DNA of 13,189 nucleotides from Clostridia bacterium (GCA_017652965.1 JAGBZZ010000317.1:1-13189); one strand, 5' to 3'. Numbered from the stretch's first letter, positions 6,278 through 12,963 are shown. Notes: generated by a model not told the origin, from the letters alone. Numbers and translations are program-made.

Positions 6278-7033
6278 ATGTTTGCAGAGATTTTACAAAA
6301 GGGCTTATATGCCACTAAAATTGCCCCCGGTACCGACAGTATCCCTGTGCTGGGGCTGGTGATCCTTGTTATCGGCTCCTATCTCCTTGGCAGCCTGAAC
6401 AGCGCCGTGATCGTCTCCCGCCTTTTGTACCGTGAGGACGTACGCACCAAGGGCAGCGGCAACGCGGGGCTGACCAACATGTACCGTAACTACGGTAAGA
6501 TCGGGGCGCTTTTCACCCTCCTTGGTGACCTTTTGAAGACGGTGCTGGCCGTTGGGCTGACCGGGCTTTTCTTCGGCTTTTATTACCGCACGGCACTTTC
6601 CTTCAGCCCTGCCTGCTATATTGCCGCCATTATGTGTGTCGTCGGGCATATCAAGCCGATCTTCTACGGCTTTCGCGGGGGCAAGGGAATGCTATGTGCT
6701 TCCGTAGCCATCCTTATGCTTGCCCCGCCTGTGTTCGGCTTTTTGTTCGTGGCCTTTGTGGTGATCGTGGCCATGACCAAGTACATCTCTCTCGGCTCGA
6801 TCCTGACGGCAGGCTTTTTGCCCCTTGCCCTGCAGGGCTATATGCAGGCCTTCCTGTACTCGGGTGAGGAGGAGGGCTTCTTCGAGGGGGGGATTGTCCT
6901 ATTTGGCTTTGTGTTTGCCGTGATCATCATTCTTTGCCACCGCGCCAATATCGGGCGGCTGTGGCGGCATGAGGAGAACAAGTTCTCCTTCCACCGCGGC
7001 GAGAAGACGGAGAAGAAGAATGACAAGCAGTGA
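6278..7033 (+). CDS. plsY: Glycerol-3-phosphate acyltransferase PlsY
   Basis: An integral membrane enzyme that transfers the acyl group from acyl-phosphate to glycerol 3-phosphate, giving lysophosphatidic acid (EC 2.3.1.275), the first step of phospholipid synthesis in most Bacillota. The three PlsY signature blocks are present: GSYLLGSLNSA (33-43), KGSGNAGLTNMYR (58-70) and GHIKPIFYGFRGGKGM (123-138). The HRANIGRLWRHEENKF end (221-236) is typical too. Five or more hydrophobic spans are visible. At 251 residues it is longer than the usual ~200, with about 25 extra N-terminal residues, an acidic insert near 195-205 and a charged tail. The ATG at 6278 has only a weak Shine-Dalgarno match and no better in-frame start was found. 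Its last 14 bases overlap the methyltransferase gene. Confidence 0.95.
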   Translation: MFAEILQKGLYATKIAPGTDSIPVLGLVILVIGSYLLGSLNSAVIVSRLLYREDVRTKGSGNAGLTNMYRNYGKIGALFTLLGDLLKTVLAVGLTGLFFGFYYRTALSFSPACYIAAIMCVVGHIKPIFYGFRGGKGMLCASVAILMLAPPVFGFLFVAFVVIVAMTKYISLGSILTAGFLPLALQGYMQAFLYSGEEEGFFEGGIVLFGFVFAVIIILCHRANIGRLWRHEENKFSFHRGEKTEKKNDKQ

Positions 7034-8210
7034 AAAATACCGCGAGATGGTCGCCCTGATCACCGCGGCGGCGACAGGCGGTGCCCTTACCCGCCTGGTG
7101 CTTTCCCGCAAGACGGGCGACGCGGCCGAAAAAACAGTGGGACGGCTTTGCCGCTTTCGCGGAGAGAGCGTCCTTGCGCTGGAGGCTTCCTTCCCGGATG
7201 GAAAGGTAAAGCATAGCCGCCTTACCCTGCCGCCCGATGAGGCGGCACTGGATGCCCTGCTTGCCCCTTACGCCCAGGTGAACCTTCTGACTGCGGCAGG
7301 AAACGCCGAATACCGCCGTGCCGCCTCGGGCAAGGAGACCCTGCTGGCCCCGCGCGGACTTGCGGCGAAGCTGGATACCGTTGGGGTCGCGCTTCCACTG
7401 CCCGAGCTTGACAGGAAGAAAAACCGTCTGCTTTCGGGTGACGAGCCCTTTCTGCGCCTTTTGGAGGTCAGCGATGCCGCCGGGCGTATCCACGACAAAA
7501 AACAACCGAAGTTCCGTCAGATCAACCGCTTTCTCGAGCATCTTGAGGAGGTCATCCCTGCCCTGCCGAAGACCGGGGTCATCACGGTTTATGACCTTTG
7601 CTGCGGAAAAAGCTATCTGAGCTTTGCCGTTTATCACCATCTTGTCAACCGCCTGCACCGTGAGGTGGACATGCTGTGCCTGGATCTTAAGCAGGACGTG
7701 ATCGATTTCTGCGCCGATGCCGCCGCCCGCCTTGGGTTTACCGGGATGCGCTTTTTGTGCGACGACGTCCGCCGTACCCCCGAGGGGCGGCCGGATCTTG
7801 TCATTTCCCTGCATGCCTGCGATATCGCGACCGACCTTGTCCTGGAGACGGCCTGCCGTCTCGGGGCGGAGGTCATCCTGTCTACCCCCTGCTGTCACCG
7901 CACGCTGGGGCGCCACCTTTCCTGTGCGCCGCTTTCCTTTGTCAGCCGTGAGCCCCAGCTCAGGCAGAAGCTTGCCGAGGCGCTTACCGACGGCCTGCGC
8001 ACCCTGCGCCTTTCGGCCGCGGGCTATCGGGTGACGGCACTGGAGCTGACCGACCCCGAAAACACACCGAAAAACACACTCCTGCGCGCGATCCGCGAGC
8101 ATGGCCCCCAGGCGGAGCGCCACGCCGCCGCGGCGCAACAGGAATACGAGGCGGCGCTTACCTACCTTTTGGGCGACCAAAGGGAGGCCTACCTGAACGC
8201 AGGCCGCTGA
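7020..8210 (+). CDS. SAM-dependent methyltransferase, Methyltransf_32 (METTL25-like) type, substrate unknown
   Basis: A class I methyltransferase of 396 residues. The SAM-binding glycine loop is VYDLCCGKSYLSFAVYHHL (190-208), followed by the acidic strand end LCLDLKQDVIDFC (219-231), a DDV after strand 3 (248-250), PDLVISLHACDIATDLVL (258-275) and STPCCHRTL (288-296). The LHACD-x-ATD and PCCH blocks mark a widespread, largely uncharacterised bacterial family related to PF13679. The N-terminal ~180 residues form an extra domain with no motif I recognise. The ATG at 7020 follows GGAG by 7 bases and lies inside the end of plsY, so translation is probably coupled. tsaE starts 15 bases downstream. 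The neighbouring t6A genes make an RNA substrate plausible but do not show it. Confidence 0.85.
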   Translation: MTSSEKYREMVALITAAATGGALTRLVLSRKTGDAAEKTVGRLCRFRGESVLALEASFPDGKVKHSRLTLPPDEAALDALLAPYAQVNLLTAAGNAEYRRAASGKETLLAPRGLAAKLDTVGVALPLPELDRKKNRLLSGDEPFLRLLEVSDAAGRIHDKKQPKFRQINRFLEHLEEVIPALPKTGVITVYDLCCGKSYLSFAVYHHLVNRLHREVDMLCLDLKQDVIDFCADAAARLGFTGMRFLCDDVRRTPEGRPDLVISLHACDIATDLVLETACRLGAEVILSTPCCHRTLGRHLSCAPLSFVSREPQLRQKLAEALTDGLRTLRLSAAGYRVTALELTDPENTPKNTLLRAIREHGPQAERHAAAAQQEYEAALTYLLGDQREAYLNAGR

Positions 8211-8225
8211 CCTCAAGGAGAAGCC

Positions 8226-8681
8226 ATGAAGCAATACTGCATTACAACACCCGAGGAGACAGAGCGCTGGGGACAGTGCCTTGCCACCCTTGCGCTTGCC
8301 TCCGGACGGCGGCGGCTTTTCGTCGCCCTCTTCGGTGAGATGGGGGTCGGCAAGACCGCCCTTGTGCGCGGCTTTACCTCGGCCATTGCACCGGCCGCCG
8401 CCGTGCGCAGCCCTACCTACACCGTGGTGAACGAATACCGTGGCGGCACACTTCCCGTCTTTCATTTTGACATGTACCGCATTGAGGACGGTGACGATCT
8501 TTTTTCTATCGGATACACCGATTACCTGGCCAAGGACGGCTATATCCTGTGCGAATGGAGCGAAAACATTCCGGAGGAGCTGCCCGCCGAGCGGCTAAAC
8601 GTCACGATCACGCGCGGTGCCCGGGAGTGCGACCGCATCATTACCGCAGAGGGAGAGGGATATGAAGATCTTATGCCTTGA
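8226..8681 (+). CDS. tsaE: tRNA t6A threonylcarbamoylation ATPase TsaE
   Basis: The small ATPase that drives turnover of the TsaB-TsaD complex, which attaches threonylcarbamoyl to A37 of ANN-decoding tRNAs. The 151 residues match the family length. The Walker A loop is GEMGVGKT (37-44), the switch-like block is SPTYTVVNEY (62-71), followed by HFDMYRIED (80-88) and the ECEWSE-type block LCEWSEN (108-114). All are characteristic of TsaE (YjeE/YdiB). The ATG at 8226 has AAGGAG 6 bases upstream. The 3' end overlaps tsaB by 20 bases, consistent with a coupled functional pair. tsaD and the threonylcarbamoyl-AMP synthase tsaC are not in the window. Confidence 0.96.
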   Translation: MKQYCITTPEETERWGQCLATLALASGRRRLFVALFGEMGVGKTALVRGFTSAIAPAAAVRSPTYTVVNEYRGGTLPVFHFDMYRIEDGDDLFSIGYTDYLAKDGYILCEWSENIPEELPAERLNVTITRGARECDRIITAEGEGYEDLMP

Positions 8682-9381
8682 CAGTACCGCCAAGATCGCC
8701 TCGGCCGCGATACTGGAAAACGACAGTGTACTGGCGGAATATACGGTGCACGGCGGCGGCCGTTCACACAGTGAGCTGCTTTTGCCGATGATCCGCTCAC
8801 TGCTTTCCTCCACCTCGCTTACCGAGGATGACATTGACCTTTTTGCCTGTACGTCAGGGCCCGGCTCGTTTACCGGGGTACGGATCGGCGTTTCGCTGAT
8901 CAAGGGCCTGGCCTTTGGACGGGGAAAGCCCTGCTGTGCCGTCTCTGCCCCCATGGCACTTGCCGAAAATCTTGCCCCCACGCCGGGGCTCTACTGCCCT
9001 GTGATGGACGCCCGCCGCGACCAGGTGTACACCGCGCTTTTCCGCCATGACGGCAGTACCATGACCCGCCTTATGCCCGACAGTGCCATGGCAACGGCTG
9101 AGCTTGCCGCCCTTTTGCTTGCAAAGCATCCCGGGGAGGCCGTTACCCTTGTAGGGGACGGATACGAAATCGCGCGGGCCGCCCTTTCGGCCGCCGGTGT
9201 CCCGCTTTGTGAGCCGCCGATCCTGCTTCGCGGTCAGAGTGCCGCGGCCGCCGGGCGCTGTGCCTATCGGATGGCGCTTGCCGGCGAAACGGTCAGCGAC
9301 TGCGACCTGCGCCCCCTTTATCTGCGTGTCCCGCAGGCAGAGCGGGAGCGCCTGGCACGCTTGCATCAAAATCAGGAATAA
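8662..9381 (+). CDS. tsaB: tRNA t6A modification protein TsaB
   Basis: An ASKHA-fold protein of 239 residues that pairs with TsaD in the t6A37-synthesising complex; it has no catalytic role itself. The conserved features are LCLDSTAKIASAAIL (4-18), the HSELLLP block (36-42), and the diagnostic SGPGSFTGVRIGVSLIKGLAFG stretch (65-86). The C-terminal half is more variable, as usual, and ends in PLYLRVPQAER. The start is the ATG at 8662, with GGGAGAGGGA directly upstream; the longer frame from 8617 lacks a ribosome binding site and overlaps tsaE more. In many Bacillota rimI and tsaD follow tsaB, but here rpiB follows after 20 bases. Confidence 0.96.
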   Translation: MKILCLDSTAKIASAAILENDSVLAEYTVHGGGRSHSELLLPMIRSLLSSTSLTEDDIDLFACTSGPGSFTGVRIGVSLIKGLAFGRGKPCCAVSAPMALAENLAPTPGLYCPVMDARRDQVYTALFRHDGSTMTRLMPDSAMATAELAALLLAKHPGEAVTLVGDGYEIARAALSAAGVPLCEPPILLRGQSAAAAGRCAYRMALAGETVSDCDLRPLYLRVPQAERERLARLHQNQE

Positions 9382-9401
9382 CTACTTGAAGGAGTATAGC
9401 A

Positions 9402-9854
9402 ATGAAAAAGATCTATCTTGGCGCCGATAGCGCCGGCTATGAGCTGAAGGAGCTTTTGAAGCAGCACCTCTCTGAGGGGGGCTACACGGTGGTGGACGTG
9501 GGTACCGACAGTACCGCCTCCTGTCATTATCCGATCTTTGCGGCCGCTGTTGCCCGTGGGGTACAGGGGGATGCGGGCTCGCTTGGCATTCTTGTGTGCG
9601 GCACCGGCATCGGGATGAGCATGGCCGCAGGAAAATTCCGCGGGATCCGTGCCGCGGTGTGCGGGGACACCTTCTCTGCCAGAATGACGCGGATGCACAA
9701 CGATGCCAACGTGCTTTGCATCGGGGCGCGCGTGATCGGCCCCGGGCTTGCCCGTGACATTGTTGACCTCTTTCTGACCACCGAGTTTGAGGGTGGCCGC
9801 CACGCGACCCGTGTGGACATGATCACCGCGCTTGAGGAAGGCAAGGAGATCTGA
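9402..9854 (+). CDS. rpiB: Ribose-5-phosphate isomerase B (RpiB/LacA/LacB family)
   Basis: It interconverts ribose 5-phosphate and ribulose 5-phosphate (EC 5.3.1.6); family members also act on allose- or galactose-6-phosphate. The 150 residues match the family. The catalytic Cys66 in GILVCGTGIGMS, His99 in MHNDANVLCIGARV and the phosphate-binding Arg133 and Arg137 in GGRHATR are at the same numbers as in E. coli RpiB. However, the usual Asp-His pair of GxDHAG is Asp9-Ser10 (GADSAGYELK), and the usual DYP block is HYPIF, as in LacB. The sugar specificity is therefore less certain than the fold. The ATG at 9402 follows AAGGAG. It is the last gene of the operon, before the terminator at 9879. 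Confidence 0.9.
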   Translation: MKKIYLGADSAGYELKELLKQHLSEGGYTVVDVGTDSTASCHYPIFAAAVARGVQGDAGSLGILVCGTGIGMSMAAGKFRGIRAAVCGDTFSARMTRMHNDANVLCIGARVIGPGLARDIVDLFLTTEFEGGRHATRVDMITALEEGKEI

Positions 9855-9878
9855 GCCCCGTTTGATATCAAAAAGGAG

Positions 9879-9916
9879 AGAGCCCTTCGGTCATACGGCC
9901 GAAAGGGCTCTTTTTT
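9879..9916 (+). terminator. Terminator of the plsY-rpiB operon (also serves mecA)
   Basis: AGAGCCCTT (9879-9887) pairs with AAGGGCTCT (9903-9911). The stem is extended by CGG/CCG around a bulged A and followed by six T (9911-9916). It sits in the 66-base gap between the convergent rpiB and mecA genes. On the minus strand the stem is followed, after CTCC, by five T, so it probably ends mecA transcription too. Confidence 0.88.
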
Positions 9917-9920
9917 GCGT

Positions 9921-10502
9921 TTAAAGGACGCCAAGGCGCAAAACCGCCTCCTCCCCCTCCAGGCATCGGCCGTGCTCCCGCAGGCGTGCCAGGGCAATAG
10001 CACCGGAAAGGCGCACACCGTACTCCTCGATAAAGCTGAATTCCCCGATGGCGTTCGGGCTCATGATACTGCTTTCCAGCCTTTCGCGGATCAATAAGTA
10101 ATAGGCGTCCCCCTCTACGTATGCGGCGCTTTTCTCGGCATATCCCAGCTCGGATAGCTTGCGGCAGACGGTCAGCAAAAGCTTGAGGGTGTCAAAGCGG
10201 TAGAGGCTTTCCCCGCCCCGCACCAGCCCCTCATTGCCCGTACGCCTTTGCCGCTCCTCCTCTACAAGCGTGACGTACATCTCGCATCCGCCGCCGCGCG
10301 AGGGGTAGATCTGCACGAAGATCCTGGCGCCGCAGGCATCAAAGCCGGTCCTGTGCTTGGCCTCGTCTAAGATCTGCCAAAAGGCACTGCGTGTTTCGGT
10401 GGTATCGTAATCCATGGTATCCTGATCCAGCCGATACCGATCCATATCCTCCTCGCTCAGTATGACCTTCAGCTTCTTTTCGTTGATGCGCAAAAGCTCC
10501 AT
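9921..10502 (-). CDS. mecA: MecA-type adaptor protein for ClpC
   Basis: An adaptor that delivers substrate proteins to the ClpC-ClpP protease, related to Bacillus MecA/YpbH. The 193 residues show the N-terminal substrate-binding domain beginning MELLRINEKKLKVILSEEDM (1-20) with the FWQILDEA helix (41-48) and the IFVQIYP strand (61-67). A charged linker (80-95) follows, then a C-terminal ClpC-binding domain from YRFDTLKLLLTVC (101-113) through GEFSFIEEYG (153-162). The sequence is divergent, so the specific substrate (ComK, Spo0A or other) cannot be assigned. The ATG at 10502 has only a fair ribosome binding site, AAGGCGGGAT. It is monocistronic, with a promoter at 10538-10566, and convergent with rpiB. 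Confidence 0.85.
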   Translation of the reverse strand: MELLRINEKKLKVILSEEDMDRYRLDQDTMDYDTTETRSAFWQILDEAKHRTGFDACGARIFVQIYPSRGGGCEMYVTLVEEERQRRTGNEGLVRGGESLYRFDTLKLLLTVCRKLSELGYAEKSAAYVEGDAYYLLIRERLESSIMSPNAIGEFSFIEEYGVRLSGAIALARLREHGRCLEGEEAVLRLGVL

Positions 10503-10537
10503 CTGTGTATCCCGCCTTCCCCGGATTCTTTTCTTTC

Positions 10538-10566
10538 ATTATACGCACCGGGAGAAGAAAAAGAAA
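10538..10566 (-). promoter_or_regulatory. Promoter of mecA
   Basis: A perfect TATAAT (10543-10538 on the minus strand), a 17-base spacer and a weak TTTCTT (10566-10561) in the -35 position. It lies just downstream of the cysS terminator and about 35 bases before the mecA start. Confidence 0.6.
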
Positions 10567-10597
10567 CCCACAGTTCCTGTCCCTTTTGTCAGAAAAA

Positions 10598-10645
10598 AGA
10601 AAAAAGGCCGTCCCCCACCCAATGATAGGCAGAGGGGACAGCCTT
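10598..10645 (-). terminator. Terminator of cysS
   Basis: On the minus strand AAGGCTGTCCCC (10645-10634) pairs with GGGGACGGCCTT (10615-10604), a 12-bp stem with one G-U pair and an 18-base loop. It is followed by a run of T broken by C. It lies 11 bases after the cysS stop codon. Confidence 0.88.
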
Positions 10646-10655
10646 TTCCCTAATA

Positions 10656-12062
10656 TCACTTTTCTACCGTATAGGTCGTTCCCTGTGCGGTGTCACGCAG
10701 GGTCACGCCCCGCTCGCTAAGCTCCGCACGGATCGCGTCGGCCTCGGCGTAGTTTTTTTCACGCTTGGCGGCGGCACGGGCGGCGATCCGCTCCTCGATC
10801 CACGCGACAAGCTCGGCATCCACGGTATCCTCACGCACAAAGCCGAAAAGCTCGGTCATCTCGGTGAGAAGCTCCTGCGCGATACGGGCGGCGGCCAGCG
10901 AAAGCCCACCGGCACCGATGGCCTTATTGATCAGCGCAACGAGGTCGAAAAGGGCGGCAATGCCGGCACCGGTATTAAAATCGTCATCCATCCCCTCGAT
11001 CATCGCCTCACGCGTGGCACGGAAGGCAGCAACCGTCTCTTCCTCCTCCGCGCGGAGATCGCCCGTGGCGTTCTTCACATAGAAATCCAAAGACTCGGCA
11101 CAGTTGAAGATGCGCTCAAGGGCGGCGGCGGCCTGCGTGATGACCTCCTCGGAGAAGTTGATGGGGCTACGGTAATGCGAGGACAGGAGGAAGTAGCGGA
11201 TCGGCAGATAGCCGTACTTTTCGGCCACCTCACGCACCGTGAAGAAGTTGCCGAGGGATTTGGACATCTTGCGATTGTCGATATTGATTTAGCCGTTATG
11301 CAGCCAGTAGTTGGCAAAGGGAGCGCCGTTGCAGCACTCGGACTGTGCGATCTCATTTTCGTGATGCGGGAAGATCAGATCCTGCCCGCCGCAGTGGATA
11401 TCAATGGTCTTACCGAGGTAGCGGCGCACCATGGCCGAGCATTCGATGTGCCAGCCGGGGCGTCCCTCCCCCCACGGCGAGGTCCAGGCGGGCTCACCGG
11501 GCTTGGCAGACTTCCAGAGGGCGAAATCCAGGGGATCCTCCTTCTTGTCGTTCACGTCGATACGCGCGCCCGACTCAAGATCCTCGATCGGCTGGCCGGA
11601 AAGCTTACCGTAGCCCCCGAATCTGCGGGTACGGAAGTAGACGTCACCGTCCATCGGATAGGCGTAGCCCTTAGCCACAAGGCCCGAGACGATGCCAAGG
11701 ATAGTGTCGATATTCTCGGTGGCGTGCGGATGCACGGTGGCAGGGCGAACGCCGAGCCCCTTGGCATCCACGAAATATTCCTTGATATACCGCTCGGCGA
11801 TCTGCTCATAGGTCAGCCCCTCCTCGTTGGCACGGCGGATGACCTTATCGTCGATATCGGTAAAATTCTGTACAAAGGTGACCTCATAGCCGCGATACTC
11901 AAGGTAGCGGCGAAGCATATCGAAAATTACAAAGCACCGCGCGTTGCCCACGTGGAAGAAGTTATAGACGGTGGGGCCGCAGGCATACATTTTTACCTTC
12001 CCCTCCTCCAGCGGTACAAAGGGGTCACGGCGGGCGGTAAGCGTGTTGTAAAACTTGATCAT
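10656..12062 (-). pseudogene. cysS: Cysteinyl-tRNA synthetase, interrupted by one in-frame TAA
   Basis: The class I synthetase that charges tRNA-Cys (EC 6.1.1.16). The frame from ATG 12062 (GAGG 7 bases upstream) to TGA 10656 spans 468 codons, the normal family length. It is uninterrupted except for TAA at codon 258. Before it are the Zn ligand C28 in ACGPTVYN, the HIGH-type HVGN (37-40), NFTDIDDK (66-73), and the other Zn ligands C208, H233 and E237 in ECSAM and FPHHENE. After it come KMSKS (265-269), the DALR-type helical domain and a well-conserved C-terminus (ADAIRAELSERGV, DTAQGTTY). The first fragment (257 residues) lacks KMSKS, and the second has no ribosome binding site at its first ATG (11267), so neither is likely to work alone. 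Everything else, including promoter and terminator, looks functional. It could be a pseudogene, a strain mutation or a sequence error. Confidence 0.93.
11289..11291 (-). other. In-frame TAA codon 258 within cysS
   Basis: The minus strand reads CAT AAC GGC TAA ATC AAT ATC GAC, that is H-N-G-stop-I-N-I-D, just ahead of RKMSKS. CysS proteins have a residue here, commonly Tyr or Phe (HNGYINID in Bacillus-like enzymes). A single base at 11289 (T on the plus strand, where G or A would give a Tyr codon) accounts for the stop. Confidence 0.93.
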
Positions 12063-12098
12063 AGCAAAACCTCAACTAAAAGTCAGATATCTTATATT

Positions 12099-12127
12099 AT
12101 TATAGACGAACGGCAAGGGCTTGTCAA
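12099..12127 (-). promoter_or_regulatory. Consensus promoter of cysS
   Basis: The minus strand has a perfect TTGACA (12127-12122), a 17-base spacer and a perfect TATAAT (12104-12099). The -35 box overlaps the stop codon of the upstream TSUP gene. The leader is only about 30 bases, too short for the T-box found before cysS in some Bacillota. Confidence 0.88.
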
Positions 12128-12528
12128 GGGATTTTGCGCACCGAACCGCGCATTTTTTTCGTTTTTTCGCGCCGTGCCGCCCGCCACGCCCCAAGGAGCG
12201 TGAAAAGGCCTGCGGCAAGCATCACCGCCCCCAGCACCGTGCGGGCAAGCCCGGGCGTGGCAAAGCGAGTGAGAAGAGCCCCCAGTGCCGCCCCGGGAAG
12301 ACCGCAAAGGAGGGGGACAAGAAGCTGAGAGGGGCGCAGGTGCCCGGCACGGAGGCTTTGCAGGGTGGAAGCGCAGGTGGCCAGCAAAAAGAAGACGAGA
12401 TTTTGTGCCTGCGCCGCGTATTGCGGCATCCCGACCACCTCGGTAAGGTACAAAAGATATACCCCGCCGCTACCTACCCCAAGCCCCGAAAGAAGGGCGG
12501 CCGCAAAGGCCGCAAGCCCCCCCTTCAC
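12124..12528 (-). CDS. TSUP (TauE/SafE) family permease, C-terminal half as separate gene
   Basis: This gene encodes the second repeat of a TSUP-type exporter, a family moving sulfite, sulfonates and related anions across the cytoplasmic membrane. Starting from GTG 12528 it has 134 residues. The block LLSGLGVGSGGVYLLYLTEVVGMPQYAAQAQNLV (residues about 9-42) carries the glycine-rich re-entrant signature of the family. At least three more hydrophobic spans follow, and the tail is strongly basic (RAARREKTKKMRG). The GTG overlaps the TGA of the preceding half gene as GTGA, and no Shine-Dalgarno sequence is visible, so translation probably depends on coupling. Adjacent half-size TSUP genes are known in Clostridia, so this need not be a frameshift, although a single frame change close to 12530 would fuse them. 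The substrate is unknown. Confidence 0.75.
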   Translation of the reverse strand: MKGGLAAFAAALLSGLGVGSGGVYLLYLTEVVGMPQYAAQAQNLVFFLLATCASTLQSLRAGHLRPSQLLVPLLCGLPGAALGALLTRFATPGLARTVLGAVMLAAGLFTLLGAWRAARREKTKKMRGSVRKIP

Positions 12529-12896
12529 AGCAAAAGGGAGAGCCCGGCATAGGCAAGCAGTCCCCCGAAAAGCCAGCGCAGGGAAAGCGTGCCGATCCGC
12601 CAAAGCAGCCACGCCCCAAGTGCCCCGCCAAGGAGGGCGGGCAGAAGCATCGGCCGAAGCGAAAGCCCCTGCAAATGCCCCTCAAATGCGTAAAGTATCG
12701 TTGTCAAAACAGAGAAAGAAAGCACACAGGCCGTAGAGATCGCCAGGGCGCACTTCTCCTTTCCCGGGTAGGCGGCGCGCAAGGAAAGCGTCAGCACCAT
12801 ACCGCCGCCGGTACCCAAAAATCCGTTCAGCACTCCGCCTGCAAAGCACAGAAGCGGCAGGAGCATTCTGACCGCTTTGCCTGCCTCCTTTTTCAT
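12525..12896 (-). CDS. TSUP (TauE/SafE) family permease, N-terminal half as separate gene
   Basis: The first repeat of the same TSUP-type transporter, 123 residues from ATG 12896, which has AAAGGAG 8 bases upstream. The signature GGVLNGFLGTGGGMVLTLSL (about residues 20-39) parallels the glycine-rich block of the downstream half, and ALAISTACVLSFSVLTTILY is the following helix pair. Four hydrophobic spans are visible and no other domain. A full TSUP protein of about 250 residues has two such repeats, so the two products are expected to assemble as a heterodimer. The gene is divergent from the plus-strand gene at 13096. There is no terminator after the pair before cysS, so some read-through into cysS is likely. 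Confidence 0.75.
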   Translation of the reverse strand: MKKEAGKAVRMLLPLLCFAGGVLNGFLGTGGGMVLTLSLRAAYPGKEKCALAISTACVLSFSVLTTILYAFEGHLQGLSLRPMLLPALLGGALGAWLLWRIGTLSLRWLFGGLLAYAGLSLLL

Positions 12897-12911
12897 GGGC
12901 GTATCTCCTTT

Positions 12912-12933
12912 AGTATAATTTATACATATTTTA
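12912..12933 (-). promoter_or_regulatory. Tentative promoter region of the TSUP gene pair
   Basis: The A/T-rich stretch before the gene offers two possible -10 boxes on the minus strand, TATACT (12917-12912) and TATAAA a few bases further upstream. Neither has a convincing -35 box, so the exact promoter is uncertain. Confidence 0.35.
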
Positions 12934-12963
12934 AAAAATTACGGAAAAAATAGGGATAATGGG

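Noticed and set aside
6927..8465. 512-codon minus-strand open frame across the methyltransferase and tsaE
   Set aside because: It overlaps three well-supported plus-strand genes of one operon; the translation shows no domain and follows from codon bias.
10656..11267. C-terminal cysS fragment as an independent gene
   Set aside because: Its first ATG is the Met of KMSKS, it has no ribosome binding site, and it is in the same frame as the upstream part; it is the rest of one gene.
11289..11291. TAA as a globally reassigned sense codon
   Set aside because: Several genes with well-conserved ends here (permease, ddh, queG-like, tsaB, mecA) terminate at TAA at the expected length.
11175..12203. 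342-codon plus-strand open frame opposite cysS
   Set aside because: It is an antisense shadow of the conserved CysRS sequence and crosses the cysS promoter.
12517..12523. Run of seven C/G as the site of a frameshift splitting the TSUP gene
   Set aside because: The TGA that ends the first half lies before this run in the reading direction, so an indel in the run could not rejoin the halves; any frameshift would have to be just upstream of the TGA.
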